From Chiridota heheva (taxonomy: Eukaryota; Echinodermata; Holothuroidea; Apodida; Chiridotidae): a stretch of DNA of 64,000 nucleotides. The notes beneath the pieces were generated by a model, which saw nothing but the letters and a program-made list of their open reading frames with translations, was not told the DNA's origin and did not search any database. The translations under genes and the position numbers were made by a program. The stretch is taken from assembly GCA_020152595.1 (NCBI GenBank), contig JAIGNY010004489.1, positions 245,153-309,152 of the forward strand. Reading direction: 5' to 3'. This document shows, one piece after another, positions 46,801 through 61,891 of the stretch. The first letter of the stretch is position 1. Every line of letters begins with the position of its first letter.

Positions 46801-47658
46801 GATCAGAACACAAACATTGTATAATATTAGTAAAGGAAGATCAGAACAGCATTATATACCAAACAGGCATTTTATGCAATATATAAAATGATAAGAAATA
46901 AATTTGAATACATCTATGATCAGAACACAAACATTGTATAGGGAGCTTGCACCAGTAAGCTTGAACCAGTACAGGAGCTCGCACCAGTATATGGAGCTCA
47001 GACCAGTAAAGGAAGATCAGAACAGCAATTGTTACTAAAAATACATTTTTATGCAATACATAAAATGATAAGAAATAAACATGATCAGAAATACATCTAT
47101 GATTAGAACCAAAAAAATTGTATAATATTATACCAAAGATCAGAACAGCATTTATACCAAACATGCATTTTATGCATTATATAAAATGATAAGAAATAAA
47201 TATGAATACATCTATGATCAGAACACAAACATTGTATAGGAGCTCGGACCAGTACATGGATTTTTGACCAGAATATAAAAGTAAGCTCGAACCAGTACAG
47301 GGAGCTCGGACCAGTACAGGGAGCTCGGACCAGTACAGGAAGTTCGGACCAGTACAGGGAGCTCGGACCAGTACAGGGAGCTCGGACCAGAACAGGAGCT
47401 CGGACCAGTACAGGAGCCGGACCAGTACAGGGAGCTCGGACCAGTACAGGGTGCTCGAACCAGTACAAGGTGCTCAGACCAGTATAGGGAACTGGACCAG
47501 TATAGGAGGTCGGACCATCATAGGGAGGTCGCACCATGATAGGGAGCTGGGACCATTATAGGAAGCATGAACCAGTATAGGGAGCTCAGACCAATACATA
47601 GATCATCACGGCAAATTATATCACAAATATAGTTTAGGCAATATACATTAAGAATTTT
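40860..47658. repeat. Satellite array 2: irregular 19-bp and AT-rich modules
   Basis: Plus-oriented 19-bp units occur in blocks of 2 to about 50. The longest is 42174-43290, interspersed with AT-rich modules of two kinds: one with CCAAACATGCATTTTATGCA, the other with TCAAAAATACATTTTAAGCA. Units vary at one site (TACAGGG, TATAGGG, TATATGG, TGCAGGG). Larger pieces are duplicated: about 44.9-45.3 kb recurs at 46.3-46.7 kb (offset near 1,400 bp), and about 41.4-41.7 kb recurs near 43.95-44.2 kb. The stretch 42.48-42.75 kb is scrambled by small indels. Long open frames on both strands come from the repeat. Confidence 0.95.
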
Positions 47659-48045
47659 GGCCCTTAGACCCTCCAACCCGACACCACTGATTTTCTCAAA
47701 ATCAGGGGTAATCCACACCATTCAACCCGAGAGACTCTTCACACTTCATTGACTAGCATCCAGCTATTGTTACACCATTTACAACACAGGGTAATGCATA
47801 TCTTCTTATCTGATAACATCTTCATGGTCTATTCACATTTCACTTGTTAGCAACCAGCTACTGTTACACTGTACACAATAGGTCATTCATCTTGGGCTCA
47901 AGACACATAACTGCTGTTCAGTGATGCGAATCAGATTAGTCCTTGGCAGAGCCTAAATAAAAACATACATTATATGCTTGAGAGAACTTTGTGCAAAACT
48001 CATGAATGATTGATGGACCATTCCTCGTAAGGAAGGTTATTTCAT
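47659..48045. repeat. 387-bp cassette inside the higher-order repeat, first copy
   Basis: This part has no 19-bp or AT-module homology. It contains a hairpin (CTGATTTT, CTC, AAAATCAG) near its start and two related sub-blocks about 94 bp apart (TAGCATCCAGCTATTGTTAC at about 47754, TAGCAACCAGCTACTGTTAC at about 47848). Further copies start at each unit start of array 3. No open frame or RNA gene is recognised in it. Confidence 0.85.
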
Positions 48046-51000
48046 CATGCAGAACAAAAACATTATATGGGGACTTGCACCAGTATAGGGAGCTCAGACC
48101 AAGCTCCGACCAGTAAAAGAAGATCAGAACAGCGTATTATACCAAAAATGCATTTTATGCAATATATAAATACATGTTAAGAAATAAATATAAATACATC
48201 TATGATCAGAACACAAATACTGTATAATATTATACCAAAGATCAGTACAGCATATTATGCCAAACATGCATTTTATGCAATATATAAAATGATAAGAAAT
48301 GAATATGAATACATCTATGATTAGAACACAAACATTGTATAATATTATACTAAAGATCAGAACAGCATATTATACCAAACATGCATTTTATGCAATATAC
48401 AAAATGATAAGAAATAAATATGAATACATCTATGATCAGAACACAAACATTGTATAGGTAGCTTGCACCAGTATAGGCAGCAGCATAGATAGAGAGCTCG
48501 CACCAGTACAGGAAGCTCGAACCAGTAAAGGGAGCTCGCACCAGTACAGGAGACCTAGGCACCAGTACAGGCAGCTCAGACCAGTATAGGCAGCTCAGAC
48601 ATAGATCATCATGCATATCATATCACAAAATATATTTTAACCAATATATAACTTAATGATAAGAACTAAATATGAATACATCTATAATCAGAAAACAGAC
48701 TTTTTATAGAGAGCCAGTATGGGAAGCTCAGACCAATATAGGAGCTCAGACCAGTTTAGAGAGCTCGCACCAGTATAGGAGCTCAGACCAGTATAGAGAG
48801 CTCGGACCAGTTAAAGAAGATCAGAACAGCATATTATACCAAAAATGCATTTTATGCAATATACAAATACATGATAAGAAATAAATATGAATACATCTAT
48901 GATCAGAACACAAACATTGTATAATATTATACCAAAGATCAGAACAGCATATCATACCAAACAGGCATTTTATGCAATATATAAAATGATAAGAAATAAG
49001 TTTGAATACATCTATGATCAGAACACAAACATTGTATAGGGGCTTGCACCAGTACAGGAAGCTTGAACCAGTACAGGGAGCTCGCACCAGTATAGGGAGC
49101 TTGGACCAGTAAAGGAAGATCAGAACAGCAATTGTTACCAAAAATACTTTTATGCAATACATAAAATGATAAGAAATAAATATGAATACATCTATGATTA
49201 GAACTTAAAAAATTGTATAATATTATACCAAAGATCAGAACAGCATATTATACCAAACATGCATTTTATGCATTATATAAAATGATAAGAAATAAATATG
49301 AATACATCTATGATCAGTACACAAACATTGTATAGGAGCTCGGACCAGTACAGGAGCTCGGACCAGTACAGTAAGCTCGAACCAGTACAGGGAGCTCGGA
49401 CCAGTACAGGGAGCTCGGACCAGTACAGGAAGTTCGGACCAGTACCGGGAGCTCGGACCAGTACAGGGAGCTCGGACCAGAACAGTGAGCTCGGACCAGT
49501 ACAGGGAGCTCGGACCAGTACAGGGAGCTCGGACCAGTACAGGGTGCTCGAACCAGTACAAGGTGCTCAGACCAGTATAGGGAACTCGGACCAGTATAGG
49601 GAGGTCGGACCATCATAGGGAGGTCGCACCATGATAGGGAGCTGGGACCCGTATAGGGAGCACGAACCAGTATAGGGAGCTCAGACCAATACACATAGAT
49701 CATCACGGCAAATTATATCACAAATATAGTTTAGGCAATATACATTAAGAATTTTTGGCCCTTAGACCCCTCCAACCCGACACCACTGATTTTCTCAAAA
49801 TCAGGGGTAATCCACACCATTCAACCCGAGAGACTCTTCACACTTCATTGACTAGCATCCAGCTATTGTTACACCATTTACAACACAGGGGTAATGCATA
49901 TCTTCTTATCTGATAACATCTTCATGGTCTATTCACATTTCACTTGTTAGCAACCAGCTACTGTTACACTGTACACAATAGGTCATTCATCTTGGGCTCA
50001 AGACACATAACTGCTGTTCAGTGATGCGAATCAGATTAGTCCTTGGCAGAGCCTAAATAAAAACATACATTATATGCTTGAGAGAACTTTGTGCAAAACT
50101 CATGAATGATTGATGGACCATTCCTCGTAAGGAAGGTTATTTCATCATGCAGAACAAAAACATTATATGGGGACTTGCACCAGTATAGGAGCTCAGACCA
50201 AGCTCCGACCAGTAAAAGAAGATCAGAACAGCGTATTATACCAAAAATGCATTTTATGCAATATATAAATACATGTTAAGAAATAAATATAAATACATCT
50301 ATGATCAGAACACAAATACTGTATAATATTATACCAAAGATCAGTACAGCATATTATGCCAAACATGCATTTTATGCAATATATAAAATGATAAGAAATG
50401 AATATGAATACATCTATGATTAGAACACAAACATTGTATAATATTATACTAAAGATCAGAACAGCATATTATACCAAACATGCATTTTATGCAATATACA
50501 AAATGATAAGAAATAAATATGAATACATCTATGATCAGAACACAAACATTGTATAGGTAGCTTGCACCAGTATAGGCAGCAGCATAGATAGAGAGCTCGC
50601 ACCAGTACAGGAAGCTCGAACCAGTAAAGGGAGCTCGCACCAGTACAGGGAGCTCGCACCAGTACAGGCAGCTCAGACCAGTATAGGCAGCTCAGACATA
50701 GATCATCACGGCATATCATATCACAAATATATTTTAACCAATATATAACTTAATGATAAGAACTAAATATGAATACATCTATAATCAGAAAACAGACTTT
50801 TTATAGAGAGCCAGTATGGGAAGCTCAGACCAATATAGGGAGCTCAGACCAGTTTAGAGAGCTCGCACCAGTATAGGGAGCTCAGACCAGTATAGAGAGC
50901 TCGGACCAGTTAAAGAAGATCAGAACAGCATATTATACCAAAAATGCATTTTATGCAATATACAAATACATGATAAGAAATAAATATGAATACATCTATG

Positions 51001-54000
51001 ATCAGAACACAAACATTGTATAATATTATACCAAAGATCAGAACAGCATATCATACCAAACAGGCATTTTATGCAATATATAAAATGATAAGAAATAAGT
51101 TTGAATACATCTATGATCAGAACACAAACATTGTATAGGGGCTTGCACCAGTACAGGAAGCTTGAACCAGTACAGGAGCTCGCACCAGTATAGGGAGCTT
51201 GGACCAGTAAAGGAAGATCAGAACAGCAATTGTTACTAAAAATACTTTTTATGCAATACATAAAATGATAAGAAATAAATATGAATACATCTATGATTAG
51301 AACTTAAAAAATTGTATAATATTATACCAAAGATCAGAACAGCATATTATACCAAACATGCATTTTATGCATTATATAAAATGATAAGAAATAAATATGA
51401 ATACATCTATGATCAGTACACAAACATTGTATAGGGAGCTCGGACCAGTACAGGAGCTCGGACCAGTACAGTAAGCTCGAACCAGTACAGGAGCTCGGAC
51501 CAGTACAGGAGCTCGGACCAGTACAGGAAGTTCGGACCAGTACAGGGAGCTCGGACCAGTACAGGAGCTCGGACCAGAACAGGAGCTCGGACCAGTACAG
51601 GAGCTCGGACCAGTACAGGGAGCTCGGACCAGTACAGGGTGCTCGAACCAGTACAAGGTGCTCAGACCAGTATAGGGAACTCGGACCAGTATAGGGAGGT
51701 CGGACCATCATAGGGAGGTCGCACCATGATAGGGAGCTGGGACCCGTATAGGAAGCATGAACCAGTATAGGAGCTCAGACCAATACACATAGATCATCAC
51801 GGCAAATTATATCACAAATATAGTTTAGGCAATATACATTAAGAATTTTTGGCCCTTAGACCCTCCAACCCGACACCACTGATTTTCTCAAAATCAGGGT
51901 AATCCACACCATTCAACCCGAGAGACTCTTCACACTTCATTGACTAGCATCCAGCTATTGTTACACCATTTACAACACAGGGTAATGCATATCTTCTTAT
52001 CTGATAACATCTTCATGGTCTATTCACATTTCACTTGTTAGCAACCAGCTACTGTTACACTGTACACAATAGGTCATTCATCTTGGGCTCAAGACACATA
52101 ACTGCTGTTCAGTGATGCGAATCAGATTAGTCCTTGGCAGAGCCTAAATAAAAACATACATTATATGCTTGAGAGAACTTTGTGCAAAACTCATGAATGA
52201 TTGATGGACCATTCCTCGTAAGGAAGGTTATTTCATCATGCAGAACAAAAACATTATATGGGGACTTGCACCAGTATAGGGAGCTCAGACCAAGCTCCGA
52301 CCAGTAAAAGAAGATCAGAACAGCGTATTATACCAAAAATGCATTTTATGCAATATATAAATACATGTTAAGAAATAAATATAAATACATCTATGATCAG
52401 AACACAAATACTGTATAATATTATACCAAAGATCAGTACAGCATATTATGCCAAACATGCATTTTATGCAATATATAAAATGATAAGAAATGAATATGAA
52501 TACATCTATGATTAGAACACAAACATTGTATAATATTATACTAAAGATCAGAACAGCATATTATACCAAACATGCATTTTATGCAATATACAAAATGATA
52601 AGAAATAAATATGAATACATCTATGATCAGAACACAAACATTGTATAGGTAGCTTGCACCAGTATAGGCAGCAGCATAGATAGAGAGCTCGCACCAGTAC
52701 AGGAAGCTCGAACCAGTAAAGGAGCTCGCACCAGTACAGGAGCTCGCACCAGTACAGGCAGCTCAGACCAGTATAGGCAGCTCAGACATAGATCATCACG
52801 GCATATCATATCACAAATATATTTTAACCAATATATAACTTAATGATAAGAACTAAATATGAATACATCTATAATCAGAAAACAGACTTTTTATAGAGAG
52901 CCAGTATGGGAAGCTCAGACCAATATAGGGAGCTCAGACCAGTTTAGAGAGCTCGCACCAGTATAGGGAGCTCAGACCAGTATAGAGAGCTCGGACCAGT
53001 TAAAGAAGATCAGAACAGCATATTATACCAAAAATGCATTTTATGCAATATACAAATACATGATAAGAAATAAATATGAATACATCTATGATCAGAACAC
53101 AAACATTGTATAATATTATACCAAAGATCAGAACAGCATATCATACCAAACAGGCATTTTATGCAATATATAAAATGATAAGAAATAAGTTTGAATACAT
53201 CTATGATCAGAACACAAACATTGTATAGGGGGCTTGCACCAGTACAGGAAGCTTGAACCAGTACAGGGAGCTCGCACCAGTATAGGGAGCTTGGGCCAGT
53301 AAAGGAAGATCAGAACAGCAATTGTTACCAAAAATACTTTTTATGCAATACATAAAATGATAAGAAATAAATATGAATACATCTATGATTAGAACTTAAA
53401 AAAATTGTATAATATTATACCAAAGATCAGAACAGCATATTATACCAAACATGCATTTTATGCATTATATAAAATGATAAGAAATAAATATGAATACATC
53501 TATGATCAGTACACAAACATTGTATAGGGAGCTCGGACCAGTACAGGGAGCTCGGACCAGTACAGTAAGCTCGAACCAGTACAGGGAGCTCGGACCAGTA
53601 CAGGGAGCTCGGACCAGTACAGGAAGTTCGGACCAGTACAGGGAGCTCGGACCAGTACAGGGAGCTCGGACCAGAACAGGGAGCTCGGACCAGTACAGGG
53701 AGCTCGGACCAGTACAGGGAGCTCGGACCAGTACAGGGTGCTCGAACCAGTACAAGGTGCTCAGACCAGTATAGGGAACTCGGACCAGTATAGGGAGGTC
53801 GGACCATCATAGGGAGGTCGCACCATGATAGGGAGCTCGGACCCGTATAGGAAGCATGAACCAGTATAGGGAGCTCAGACCAATACACATAGATCATCAC
53901 GGCAAATTATATCACAAATATAGTTTAGGCAATATACATTAAGAATTTTTGGCCCTTAGACCCCTCCAACCCGACACCACTGATTTTCTCAAAATCAGGG

Positions 54001-57000
54001 GTAATCCACACCATTCAACCCGAGAGACTCTTCACACTTCATTGACTAGCATCCAGCTATTGTTACACCATTTACAACACAGGGGTAATGCATATCTTCT
54101 TATCTGATAACATCTTCATGGTCTATTCACATTTCACTTGTTAGCAACCAGCTACTGTTACACTGTACACAATAGGTCATTCATCTTGGGCTCAAGACAC
54201 ATAACTGCTGTTCAGTGATGCGAATCAGATTAGTCCTTGGCAGAGCCTAAATAAAAACATACATTATATGCTTGAGAGAACTTTGTGCAAAACTCATGAA
54301 TGATTGATGGACCATTCCTCGTAAGGAAGGTTATTTCATCATGCAGAACAAAAACATTATATGGGGACTTGCACCAGTATAGGGAGCTCAGACCAAGCTC
54401 CGACCAGTAAAAGAAGATCAGAACAGCGTATTATACCAAAAATGCATTTTATGCAATATATAAATACATGTTAAGAAATAAATATAAATACATCTATGAT
54501 CAGAACACAAATACTGTATAATATTATACCAAAGATCAGTACAGCATATTATGCCAAACATGCATTTTATGCAATATATAAAATGATAAGAAATGAATAT
54601 GAATACATCTATGATTAGAACACAAACATTGTATAATATTATACTAAAGATCAGAACAGCATATTATACCAAACATGCATTTTATGCAATATACAAAATG
54701 ATAAGAAATAAATATGAATACATCTATGATCAGAACACAAACATTGTATAGGTAGCTTGCACCAGTATAGGCAGCAGCATAGATAGAGAGCTCGCACCAG
54801 TACAGGAAGCTCGAACCAGTAAAGGAGCTCGCACCAGTACAGGAGCTCGCACCAGTACAGGCAGCTCAGACCAGTATAGGCAGCTCAGACATAGATCATC
54901 ACGGCATATCATATCACAAATATATTTTAACCAATATATAACTTAATGATAAGAACTAAATATGAATACATCTATAATCAGAAAACAGACTTTTTATAGA
55001 GAGCCAGTATGGGAAGCTCAGACCAATATAGGAGCTCAGACCAGTTTAGAGAGCTCGCACCAGTATAGGGAGCTCAGACCAGTATAGAGAGCTCGGACCA
55101 GTTAAAGAAGATCAGAACAGCATATTATACCAAAAATGCATTTTATGCAATATACAAATACATGATAAGAAATAAATATGAATACATCTATGATCAGAAC
55201 ACAAACATTGTATAATATTATACCAAAGATCAGAACAGCATATCATACCAAACAGGCATTTTATGCAATATATAAAATGATAAGAAATAAGTTTGAATAC
55301 ATCTATGATCAGAACACAAACATTGTATAGGGGGCTTGCACCAGTACAGGAAGCTTGAACCAGTACAGGGAGCTCGCACCAGTATAGGGAGCTTGGGCCA
55401 GTAAAGGAAGATCAGAACAGCAATTGTTACCAAAAATACTTTTTATGCAATACATAAAATGATAAGAAATAAATATGAATACATCTATGATTAGAACTTA
55501 AAAAAATTGTATAATATTATACCAAAGATCAGAACAGCATATTATACCAAACATGCATTTTATGCATTATATAAAATGATAAGAAATAAATATGAATACA
55601 TCTATGATCAGTACACAAACATTGTATAGGGAGCTCGGACCAGTACAGGGAGCTCGGACCAGTACAGTAAGCTCGAACCAGTACAGGGAGCTCGGACCAG
55701 TACAGGGAGCTCGGACCAGTACAGGGAGCTCGGACCAGTACAGGGAGCTCGGACCAGTACAGGGAGCTCGGACCAGTACAGGGAGCTCGGACCAGTACAA
55801 GGAGCTCGGACCAGTACAGGGAGCTCGGACCAGTACAGGGTGCTCGAACCAGTACAGGGTGCTCAGACCAGTATAGGGAACTTGGACCAGTATAGGGAGG
55901 TCGGACCATCATAGGGAGGTCGCACCATGATAGGGAGCTCGGACCCGTATAGGAAGCATGAACCAGTATAGGGAGCTCAGACCAATACACATAGATCATC
56001 ACGGCAAATTATATCACAAATATAGTTTAGGCAATATACATTAAGAATTTTTGACCCTTAGACCCCTCCAACCCGACACCACTGATTTTCTCAAAATCAG
56101 GGGTAATCCACACCATTCAACCCGAGAGACTCTTCACACTTCATTGACTAGCATCCAGCTATTGTTACACCATTTACAACACAGGGGTAATGCATATCTT
56201 CTTATCTGATAACATCTTCATGGTCTATTCACATTTCACTTGTTAGCAACCAGCTACTGTTACACTGTACACAATAGGTCATTCATCTTGGGCTCAAGAC
56301 ACATAACTGCTGTTCAGTGATGCGAATCAGATTAGTCCTTGGCAGAGCCTAAATAAAAACATACATTATATGCTTGAGAGAACTTTGTGCAAAACTCATG
56401 AATGATTGATGGACCATTCCTCGTAAGGAAGGTTATTTCATCATGCAGAACAAAAACATTATATGGGGACTTGCACCAGTATAGGGAGCTCAGACCAAGC
56501 TCCGACCAGTAAAAGAAGATCAGAACAGCGTATTATACCAAAAATGCATTTTATGCAATATATAAATACATGTTAAGAAATAAATATAAATACATCTATG
56601 ATCAGAACACAAATACTGTATAATATTATACCAAAGATCAGTACAGCATATTATGCCAAACATGCATTTTATGCAATATATAAAATGATAAGAAATGAAT
56701 ATGAATACATCTATGATTAGAACACAAACATTGTATAATATTATACTAAAGATCAGAACAGCATATTATACCAAACATGCATTTTATGCAATATACAAAA
56801 TGATAAGAAATAAATATGAATACATCTATGATCAGAACACAAACATTGTATAGGTAGCTTGCACCAGTATAGGCAGCAGCATAGATAGAGAGCTCGCACC
56901 AGTACAGGAAGCTCGAACCAGTAAAGGGAGCTCGCACCAGTACAGGGAGCTCGCACCAGTACAGGCAGCTCAGACCAGTATAGGCAGCTCAGACATAGAT

Positions 57001-60000
57001 CATCACGGCATATCATATCACAAATATATTTTAACCAATATATAACTTAATGATAAGAACTAAATATGAATACATCTATAATCAGAAAACAGACTTTTTA
57101 TAGAGAGCCAGTATGGGAAGCTCAGACCAATATAGGGAGCTCAGACCAGTTTAGAGAGCTCGCACCAGTATAGGGAGCTCAGACCAGTATAGAGAGCTCG
57201 GACCAGTTAAAGAAGATCAGAACAGCATATTATACCAAAAATGCATTTTATGCAATATACAAATACATGATAAGAAATAAATATGAATACATCTATGATC
57301 AGAACACAAACATTGTATAATATTATACCAAAGATCAGAACAGCATATCATACCAAACAGGCATTTTATGCAATATATAAAATGATAAGAAATAAGTTTG
57401 AATACATCTATGATCAGAACACAAACATTGTATAGGGGGCTTGCACCAGTACAGGAAGCTTGAACCAGTACAGGGAGCTCGCACCAGTATAGGGAGCTTG
57501 GGCCAGTAAAGGAAGATCAGAACAGCAATTGTTACTAAAAATACTTTTATGCAATACATAAAATGATAAGAAATAAATATGAATACATCTATGATTAGAA
57601 CTTAAAAAAATTGTATAATATTATACCAAAGATCAGAACAGCATATTATACCAAACATGCATTTTATGCATTATATAAAATGATAAGAAATAAATATGAA
57701 TACATCTATGATCAGTACACAAACATTGTATAGGAGCTCGGACCAGTACAGGGAGCTCGGACCAGTACAGTAAGCTCGAACCAGTACAGGAGCTCGGACC
57801 AGTACAGGGAGCTCGGACCAGTACAGGAAGTTCGGACCAGTACAGGAGCTCGGACCAGTACAGGGAGCTCGGACCAGAACAGGAGCTCGGACCAGTACAG
57901 GAGCTACAAGGAGCCGGACCAGTACAGGGAGCTCGGACCAGTACAGGGTGCTCGAACCAGTACAGGGTGCTCAGACCAGTATAGGGAACTTGGACCAGTA
58001 TAGGGAGGTCGGACCATCATAGGGAGGTCGCACCATGATAGGGAGCTCGGACCCGTATAGGAAGCATGAACCAGTATAGGGAGCTCAGACCAATACACAT
58101 AGATCATCACGGCAAATTATATCACAAATATAGTTTAGGCAATATACATTAAGAATTTTTGGCCCTTAGACCCCTCCAACCCGACACCACTGATTTTCTC
58201 AAAATCAGGGGTAATCCACACCATTCAACCCGAGAGACTCTTCACACTTCATTGACTAGCATCCAGCTATTGTTACACCATTTACAACACAGGGGTAATG
58301 CATATCTTCTTATCTGATAACATCTTCATGGTCTATTCACATTTCACTTGTTAGCAACCAGCTACTGTTACACTGTACACAATAGGTCATTCATCTTGGG
58401 CTCAAGACACATAACTGCTGTTCAGTGATGCGAATCAGATTAGTCCTTGGCAGAGCCTAAATAAAAACATACATTATATGCTTGAGAGAACTTTGTGCAA
58501 AACTCATGAATGATTGATGGACCATTCCTCGTAAGGAAGGTTATTTCATCATGCAGAACAAAAACATTATATGGGGACTTGCACCAGTATAGGAGCTCAG
58601 ACCAAGCTCCGACCAGTAAAAGAAGATCAGAACAGCGTATTATACCAAAAATGCATTTTATGCAATATATAAATACATGTTAAGAAATAAATATAAATAC
58701 ATCTATGATCAGAACACAAATACTGTATAATATTATACCAAAGATCAGTACAGCATATTATGCCAAACATGCATTTTATGCAATATATAAAATGATAAGA
58801 AATGAATATGAATACATCTATGATTAGAACACAAACATTGTATAATATTATACTAAAGATCAGAACAGCATATTATACCAAACATGCATTTTATGCAATA
58901 TACAAAATGATAAGAAATAAATATGAATACATCTATGATCAGAACACAAACATTGTATAGGTAGCTTGCACCAGTATAGGCAGCAGCATAGATAGAGAGC
59001 TCGCACCAGTACAGGAAGCTCGAACCAGTAAAGGGAGCTCGCACCAGTACAGGAGCTCGCACCAGTACAGGCAGCTCAGACCAGTATAGGCAGCTCAGAC
59101 ATAGATCATCACGGCATATCATATCACAAATATATTTTAACCAATATATAACTTAATGATAAGAACTAAATATGAATACATCTATAATCAGAAAACAGAC
59201 TTTTATAGAGAGCCAGTATGGGAAGCTCAGACCAATATAGGGAGCTCAGACCAGTTTAGAGAGCTCGCACCAGTATAGGGAGCTCAGACCAGTATAGAGA
59301 GCTCGGACCAGTTAAAGAAGATCAGAACAGCATATTATACCAAAAATGCATTTTATGCAATATACAAATACATGATAAGAAATAAATATGAATACATCTA
59401 TGATCAGAACACAAACATTGTATAATATTATACCAAAGATCAGAACAGCATATCATACCAAACAGGCATTTTATGCAATATATAAAATGATAAGAAATAA
59501 GTTTGAATACATCTATGATCAGAACACAAACATTGTATAGGGGCTTGCACCAGTACAGGAAGCTTGAACCAGTACAGGAGCTGCACCAGTATAGGGAGCT
59601 TGGGCCAGTAAAGGAAGATCAGAACAGCAATTGTTACTAAAAATACTTTTTATGCAATACATAAAATGATAAGAAATAAATATGAATACATCTATGATTA
59701 GAACCTAAAAATTGTATAATATTATACCAAAGATCAGGACAGCATATTATACCAAACATGCATTTTATGCATTATATAAAATGATAAGAAATAAATATAA
59801 ATACATCTATGATCAGTACACAAACATTGTATAGGGAGCTCGGACCAGTACAGGGAGCTCGGACCAGTACAGTAAGCTCGAACCAGTACAGGGAGCTCGG
59901 ACCAGTACAGGGAGCTCGGACCAGTACAGGAAGTTCGGACCAGTACAGGGAGCTCGGACCAGTACAGGGAGCTCGGACCAGTACAGGGAGCTCGGACCAG

Positions 60001-60257
60001 TACAGGGAGCTCGGACCAGTACAGGGAGCTCGGACCAGTACAGGGTGCTCGAACCAGTACAAGGTGCTCAGACCAGTATAGGGAACTCGGACCAGTATAG
60101 GGAGGTCGGACCATCATAGGGAGGTCGCACCATGATAGGGAGCTGGGACCCGTATAGGGAGCACGAACCAGTATAGGGAGCTCAGACCAATACACATAGA
60201 TCATCACGGCAAATTATATCACAAATATAGTTTAGGCAATATACATTAAGAATTTTT

Positions 60258-61891
60258 GCCCTTAGACCCTCCAACCCGACACCACTGATTTTCTCAAAAT
60301 CAGGGGTAATCCACACCATTCAACCCGAGAGACTCTTCACACTTCATTGACTAGCATCCAGCTATTGTTACACCATTTACAACACAGGGGTAATGCATAT
60401 CTTCTTATCTGATAACATCTTCATGGTCTATTCACATTTCACTTGTTAGCAACCAGCTACTGTTACACTGTACACAATAGGTCATTCATCTTGGGCTCAA
60501 GACACATAACTGCTGTTCAGTGATGCGAATCAGATTAGTCCTTGGCAGAGCCTAAATAAAAACATACATTATATGCTTGAGAGAACTTTGTGCAAAACTC
60601 ATGAATGATTGATGGACCATTCCTCGTAAGGAAGGTTATTTCATCATGCAGAACAAAAACATTATATGGGGACTTGCACTAGTATAGGAGCTCAGACCAA
60701 GCTCCGACCAGTAAAAGAAGATCAGAACAGCGTATTATACCAAAAATGCATTTTATGCAATATATAAATACATGTTAAGAAATAAATATAAATACATCTA
60801 TGATCAGAACACAAATACTGTATAATATTATACCAAAGATCAGTACAGCATATTATACAAACATGCATTTTATGCAATATATAAAATGATAAGAAATGAA
60901 TATGAATACATCTATGATTAGAACACAAACATTGTATAATATTATACTAAAGATCAGAACAGCATATTATACCAAACATGCATTTTATGCAATATACAAA
61001 ATGATAAGAAATAAATATGAATACATCTATGATCAGAACACAAACATTGTATAATATTATACCAAAGATCAGAACAGCATATCATACCAAACAGGCATTT
61101 TATGCAATATATAAAATGATAAGAAATAAGTTTGAATACATCTATGATCAGAACACAAACATTGTATAGGGGGCTTGCACCAGTACAGGAAGCTTGAACC
61201 AGTACAGGGAGCTCGCACCAGTATAGGGAGCTTGGGCCAGTAAAGGAAGATCAGAACAGCAATTGTTACCAAAAATACTTTTTATGCAATACATAAAATG
61301 ATAAGAAATAAATATGAATACATCTATGATTAGAACTTAAAAAAATTGTATAATATTATACCAAAGATCAGAACAGCATATTATACCAAACATGCATTTT
61401 ATGCATTATATAAAATGATAAGAAATAAATATGAATACATCTATGATCAGTACACAAACATTGTATAGGGAGCTCGGACCAGTACAGGGAGCTCGGACCA
61501 GTACAGTAAGCTCGAACCAGTACAGGGAGCTCGGACCAGTACAGGGAGCTCGGACCAGTACAGGAAGTTCGGACCAGTACCAAGAGCTCGGACCAGTACA
61601 GGGAGCTCGGACCAGAACAGGGAGCTCGGACCAGTACAGGGAGCTCGGACCAGTACAGGGAGCTCGGACCAGTACAGGGTGCTCGAACCAGTACAAGGTG
61701 CTCAGACCAGTATAGGGAACTCGGACCAGTATAGGGAGGTCGGACCATCATAGGGGAGGTCGCACCATGATAGGGAGCTCGGACCCGTATAGGAAGCATG
61801 AACCAGTATAGGAGCTCAGACCAATACACATAGATCATCACGGCAAATTATATCACAAATATAGTTTAGGCAATATACATTAAGAATTTTT
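60258..61891. repeat. Shortened higher-order unit with a 463-bp deletion
   Basis: This unit is 1,634 bp. After the module ending CACAAACATTGTATA at about 61050 it jumps straight to the module that starts AATATTATACCAAAGATCAG. It omits the block with TAGGTAGCTTGCACC, the TCATCACGGCATATC module and the next 19-bp block that other units carry (for example 58948-59410). Both break points lie in the same AT-rich module, as expected from unequal recombination. Confidence 0.88.
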
